Source: Acidobacteriota bacterium
GTDB taxonomy: Bacteria > Acidobacteriota > Terriglobia > Terriglobales > Acidobacteriaceae
DNA length: 8,644 nt
NCBI GenBank assembly: GCA_021781255.1
Contig: JAJXXG010001221.1
Location: 1-8,644 of the forward strand
Direction: 5' to 3'
Part shown: positions 6,322-8,644 of the stretch, in pieces
Layout: each line of letters starts with the position of its first letter
Position numbering within the stretch: position 1 is the first letter of the stretch
Made by a program: the position numbers and the translations under genes
The notes under the pieces: generated by a model
Told to the model about the DNA's origin: nothing
Seen by the model: only the letters and a program-made list of their open reading frames with translations
Database searches by the model: none

Positions 6322-8067
6322 CTAAGTGGACCTCGCAAGCAAAACACCGTCCATCACCAACACGTCCATCTTCGTACGAAGAAAGCAATCGAGTGCTTCC
6401 TTGGGTTGACAAACGACTGGTTCATTCTCATTGAACGACGTGTTAAGCACCATGGGCACACCGGTGATCTCGCGGAATGTCTCGATGAGGCGATAGTAGA
6501 GCGGATTGGTATGGCGGTAGACGGTCTGCAGTCTGCCTGAACCGTCGACATGCGTGACCGCAGGGATATGCGCGCGCTTATCCGCTTGAATTTGGAATAC
6601 CTGCATCATGAACGGCACGGCATCGTCCTCTTCGAACCATTCGCTGACTGCGCTATCGAGCACGGACGGCGCGAAGGGGCGAAACGATTCGCGCCGCTTG
6701 ATCTTGGCGTTGAGGATGGCTTTCATGTCTGCACGGCGCGGGTCACAGACGATAGAACGGTTGCCTAACGCGCGTGGACCCCATTCCATGCGGCCCTGGA
6801 ACCAGCCGACAACCTTTCCCTCCGCGATGGCCTGGGCTGTGATGCGACACAACTCGCCCTCGTCAGCAAAACGCTCCATGACGCATCCTGATGCTTCAAT
6901 GTCGGTCTTGTGAGTCTGGATCAGCTCATCAATATCGCTGGAGGAAAATTGTGGGCCCCAGTAGGCGTGGTCCATCACAAAGTTGCGTCCACCCCCTAAT
7001 TTGTCCCACACGGCGAAGGCCGCGCCGATGGCGCCCCCCGCATCTCCGGCGGCCGACTGCACATAGATTCGCTTAAACGGCGTCATCCGGCGGACCTTGC
7101 CATTCGCCACCGAGTTGGCTGCGCACCCGCCGGCCAGCGCCAAATCAGTTGTACCGGTTTTGCGCTGCAACGGTTCGATCAGGTTGAAGAACGCTTCCTC
7201 GTACATCGCCTGTACTGAGCGGGCGATATCGCGGTGCTTGTCTTCGAGCGGCTCACCTGGCTGCCTGCGGGGTCCCAGAAGCTCTTCTAAGACTGGCGAG
7301 AATAGATCGCCGACATCTGGCAAACCATCTGTCCATGTGTAGGGTACTTCCTCTTTGTGGTGACGGAAGAACGACAGATCCAGTTCGAAGCCACCACCGC
7401 CGTTCAGCCGCACGATCTTCCGCATTTCACTGAGATATACGGGCTTGCCATAGGGCGCCAGGCCCATGACTTTGTATTCATCGCCGTAATAGGGAAAGCC
7501 CAGGTACTGTGTCAGCGCTTGATAGAACACACCCAGCGAGTGCGGGAAGAACACTCGTCCGTCCACAGAGATCTTTCCGTTACGGCCCACACCCCAGGCG
7601 GAGCTCGAAAAGTCACCAAATCCGTCCACCGACACGATCGCCGCGTCCTGGAATGGCGAGACGTAGTAGGCCGAATAGAGATGGCAAAGATGATGCTCGA
7701 CATTATGGAACGTGCCCTTGAAGGCTGGCCCCGGCAGTTCGCGGGCAAGCCGCTCCGGGACGCCTTCGCGGTGACGGCGAGTCCGGATGCGCTGAAGGAT
7801 TAGCGCAGGATCCGGTCGCCGCCTTGCCAGGTAAGCGATTTTGCGTCCCAGATGGACGCCGCTGTCCTGATTGACGGCAATATGATCCACATCGGCCAGT
7901 GTCACGGCGCCTTCTTTCAGGCAATAGGCGATGGCTTGGGCTGGAAAGCCAGCCCAGTGCTTGAGACGGCGGAAGCGCTCTTCTTCTGCGGCGGCGATTA
8001 GGACGCCATCACGAACAAGGCAGGCTGACGAATCACCATGAAAAGCGTTAAGACCGAGGACGATCAT
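6322..8067 (-). CDS. Carbamoyltransferase, NodU/CmcH/TobZ family
   Basis: A 581-residue enzyme expected to make carbamoyl-adenylate from carbamoyl phosphate and ATP, and to pass the carbamoyl group to a hydroxyl, here most likely on a sugar. The length is normal and complete for the family. The N-terminal Kae1-like domain opens with MIVLGLNAFHGDSSACLV and AAAEEERFRRLKH. HHLCH (125-129) supplies the metal-binding His pair, VDGFGD (147-152) the nucleotide-binding turn, and YGDEYKVMGLAPYGKP follows near 194-209. GGCAANS (313-319) is the second nucleotide-binding motif. The C-terminal carbamoyltransferase domain has GWFQGRMEWGPRALGNRSI (421-439), RESFRPFAPSVL (449-460) and LNTSFNENEP (541-550). 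All are intact, so the enzyme should be active. The start ATG 8067 fits the family; AAAGG lies 12 bases upstream, a rather long spacing. It begins 20 bases after the truncated membrane gene, suggesting that both once belonged to one operon. Relatives act on Nod factors, antibiotics and O-antigen sugars. Confidence 0.95.
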   Translation of the reverse strand: MIVLGLNAFHGDSSACLVRDGVLIAAAEEERFRRLKHWAGFPAQAIAYCLKEGAVTLADVDHIAVNQDSGVHLGRKIAYLARRRPDPALILQRIRTRRHREGVPERLARELPGPAFKGTFHNVEHHLCHLYSAYYVSPFQDAAIVSVDGFGDFSSSAWGVGRNGKISVDGRVFFPHSLGVFYQALTQYLGFPYYGDEYKVMGLAPYGKPVYLSEMRKIVRLNGGGGFELDLSFFRHHKEEVPYTWTDGLPDVGDLFSPVLEELLGPRRQPGEPLEDKHRDIARSVQAMYEEAFFNLIEPLQRKTGTTDLALAGGCAANSVANGKVRRMTPFKRIYVQSAAGDAGGAIGAAFAVWDKLGGGRNFVMDHAYWGPQFSSSDIDELIQTHKTDIEASGCVMERFADEGELCRITAQAIAEGKVVGWFQGRMEWGPRALGNRSIVCDPRRADMKAILNAKIKRRESFRPFAPSVLDSAVSEWFEEDDAVPFMMQVFQIQADKRAHIPAVTHVDGSGRLQTVYRHTNPLYYRLIETFREITGVPMVLNTSFNENEPVVCQPKEALDCFLRTKMDVLVMDGVLLARST

Positions 8068-8087
8068 TCAGCGTGATGACCTTTCTC

Positions 8088-8558
8088 TCAAGGAATAGCT
8101 ACAGTTACTTCTGCTGTATCCCGGCTTACGCCGTCGCGCAGAGCCGAGTACGAAAGTACGAGTAAGCCGATGTAACCGGCAACAAGAAACAGATCGCATG
8201 CAAAAAAGAGCCTTACGTGGCTCCGCGCTATTCCGACCGGAAGGTGTTGCGCGAACAAGAGGCTCAGTTGACCTTTGTGCAACCACCGGAACCACATACT
8301 CGGTTCGACAGCAGCAAGAGCGGATGTGCCGCTCAATAACGCGGCCGGGAGCAGCCGACGGTGCCCGGCGACGCTCAGACAAATTGGAAAGAGTGCGATA
8401 ACAAGATAATCGTCGTAAGACTTCTTACTCGCAATCATAAGTACTAACAATAGCAATCCACACATTATGATTGCCTTCCGCCTGTCCGACAAGTCAAATG
8501 AGAACCAACAATAAAGGAAGGAGCCACACAATATGGCGAAGGTTACTAGTGTAGTGCG
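8088..8558 (-). pseudogene. 3' remnant of a polytopic membrane protein gene, cut by an insertion sequence
   Basis: An open frame of 156 codons ends at TGA 8088-8090, but nothing supports a normal start. Its upstream limit is the transposase stop codon at 8559-8561. The first in-window start is a TTG at 8531 without a Shine-Dalgarno sequence, and hydrophobic sequence already runs before it. The peptide is strongly hydrophobic, with about five membrane segments: one across the TTG, then around AIIMCGLLLLVLMIA, YLVIALFPICLSVA, LLPAALLSGTSALAA, and a last one near LFLVAGYIGLLVLSYSAL. The SKKSYDDYLVIALFP stretch is reminiscent of the C-terminal half of multi-span glycosyltransferases such as the GT87 or GT39 type, but I do not recognise the family with confidence. 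The tail spacing to the carbamoyltransferase (20 bases) is operon-like. The rest of the gene should lie beyond the insertion element, outside the window. A short product could still be made by promoter activity from the element, so loss of function is inferred. Confidence 0.65.
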
Positions 8559-8644
8559 TCAAGCAGATAGGCGTTTATTCCGCGCGGCCTGAGCGCGGGT
8601 TACTTTTTCCAGGATGTCGGTAGCCTTGGCGGTCCAGATGAAGG
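8549..8644 (-). mobile_element. End of an IS630-type insertion sequence, continuing past the window
   Basis: The change from host coding sequence to transposase coding sequence falls between about 8544 and 8558. A CTAG at 8546-8549 contains the TA dinucleotide expected as the duplicated target of IS630 elements, and IS630 itself is known to favour CTAG. The element would then begin at 8549 with GTGTAGTGCGTCAAGC as its terminal repeat. The matching inverted repeat and second TA lie outside the window, so the exact tip could differ by a few bases (other TA sites are at 8544 and 8552). Confidence 0.55.
8559..8644 (-). CDS. IS630-type transposase, C-terminal end only
   Basis: The minus strand reads into the window with FIWTAKATDILEKVTRAQ and ends 10 residues later at TGA 8559-8561. 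The final stretch F-I/V-W-T-(x)-A-x-x-I-L-x-K-V is what I recall as the usual end of IS630-family DDE transposases, where it forms the last helix after the catalytic domain. Only 28 codons are inside the window, so the catalytic DDE residues cannot be checked. The stop codon lies only about ten bases from the inferred end of the element, which is normal for this compact family. The transposase runs in the same direction as, and in the same frame as, the membrane-protein remnant it interrupts. Confidence 0.7.
   Translation of the reverse strand, partial: FIWTAKATDILEKVTRAQAARNKRLSA

Noticed and set aside
6296..6412. Longer N-terminus of the methyltransferase
   Set aside because: The frame is open but lies in the 3' part of the carbamoyltransferase gene. 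The ideal AAAGGAG before ATG 6295 and the family-like N-terminus show the shorter start.
8068..8382. Minus-strand ORF of 104 codons before the carbamoyltransferase
   Set aside because: It is Arg- and Ser-rich and in a different frame from the hydrophobic remnant at 8088-8558, which has the clear membrane pattern; it is a shadow of that gene.
1..8644. CRISPR array, tRNA, or anti-phage defence system
   Set aside because: No regularly spaced repeats, no tRNA-like cloverleaf with conserved TTCGA loop and no nuclease, toxin or reverse-transcriptase motifs were seen on either strand.

Overview
The window looks like part of a surface-polysaccharide (O-antigen, lipopolysaccharide or exopolysaccharide) gene cluster from a Gram-negative-type bacterium of moderate to high GC. 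Almost all coding is on the minus strand. Acidobacteriota would fit the phosphoglycosyltransferase with a long soluble C-terminal tail and the overall gene mix, but that assignment is inference; no marker gene is present.

Read in the direction of transcription (right to left), the window holds: the last 28 codons of an IS630-type transposase (8559-8644); the stranded 3' part of a polytopic membrane protein gene cut by that element (8088-8558); a full NodU/CmcH/TobZ-type carbamoyltransferase (6322-8067); a SAM-dependent methyltransferase with a short Trm112-like N-terminal segment (5252-6295); a 244-base non-coding gap; a GT4-type glycosyltransferase (3796-5007); a WecA/MraY-family polyprenyl-phosphate sugar-1-phosphate transferase (2372-3793); an OafA-type acyltransferase with a C-terminal SGNH domain (499-2331); and a strong Rho-independent terminator (314-369). 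A convergent plus-strand gene ends at 200. Only its last 65 codons are inside, and they carry an Ada-like zinc-binding signature.

The genes make sense together. The WecA-like enzyme would start a glycan on the lipid carrier, the GT4 enzyme would extend it, and the carbamoyltransferase, methyltransferase and SGNH acyltransferase would decorate it. The minus-strand genes form two tight groups. Carbamoyltransferase and methyltransferase are 26 bases apart, and GT4, WecA-like and acyltransferase are 2 and 40 bases apart. The 244-base gap between the groups may hold a promoter, though none is convincing by eye.

Three gene starts were moved downstream of the longest possible ORF, to 6295, 3793 and 2331. 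The first two rest on clear Shine-Dalgarno sequences, the third on weaker evidence. I see no CRISPR array, tRNA, rRNA or defence system, and no clear sign of an undescribed system. The most useful second-look items are the insertion-sequence scar, the three-way decoration cassette, the C-terminal tail of the WecA-like protein, and the GC drop across the acyltransferase gene.
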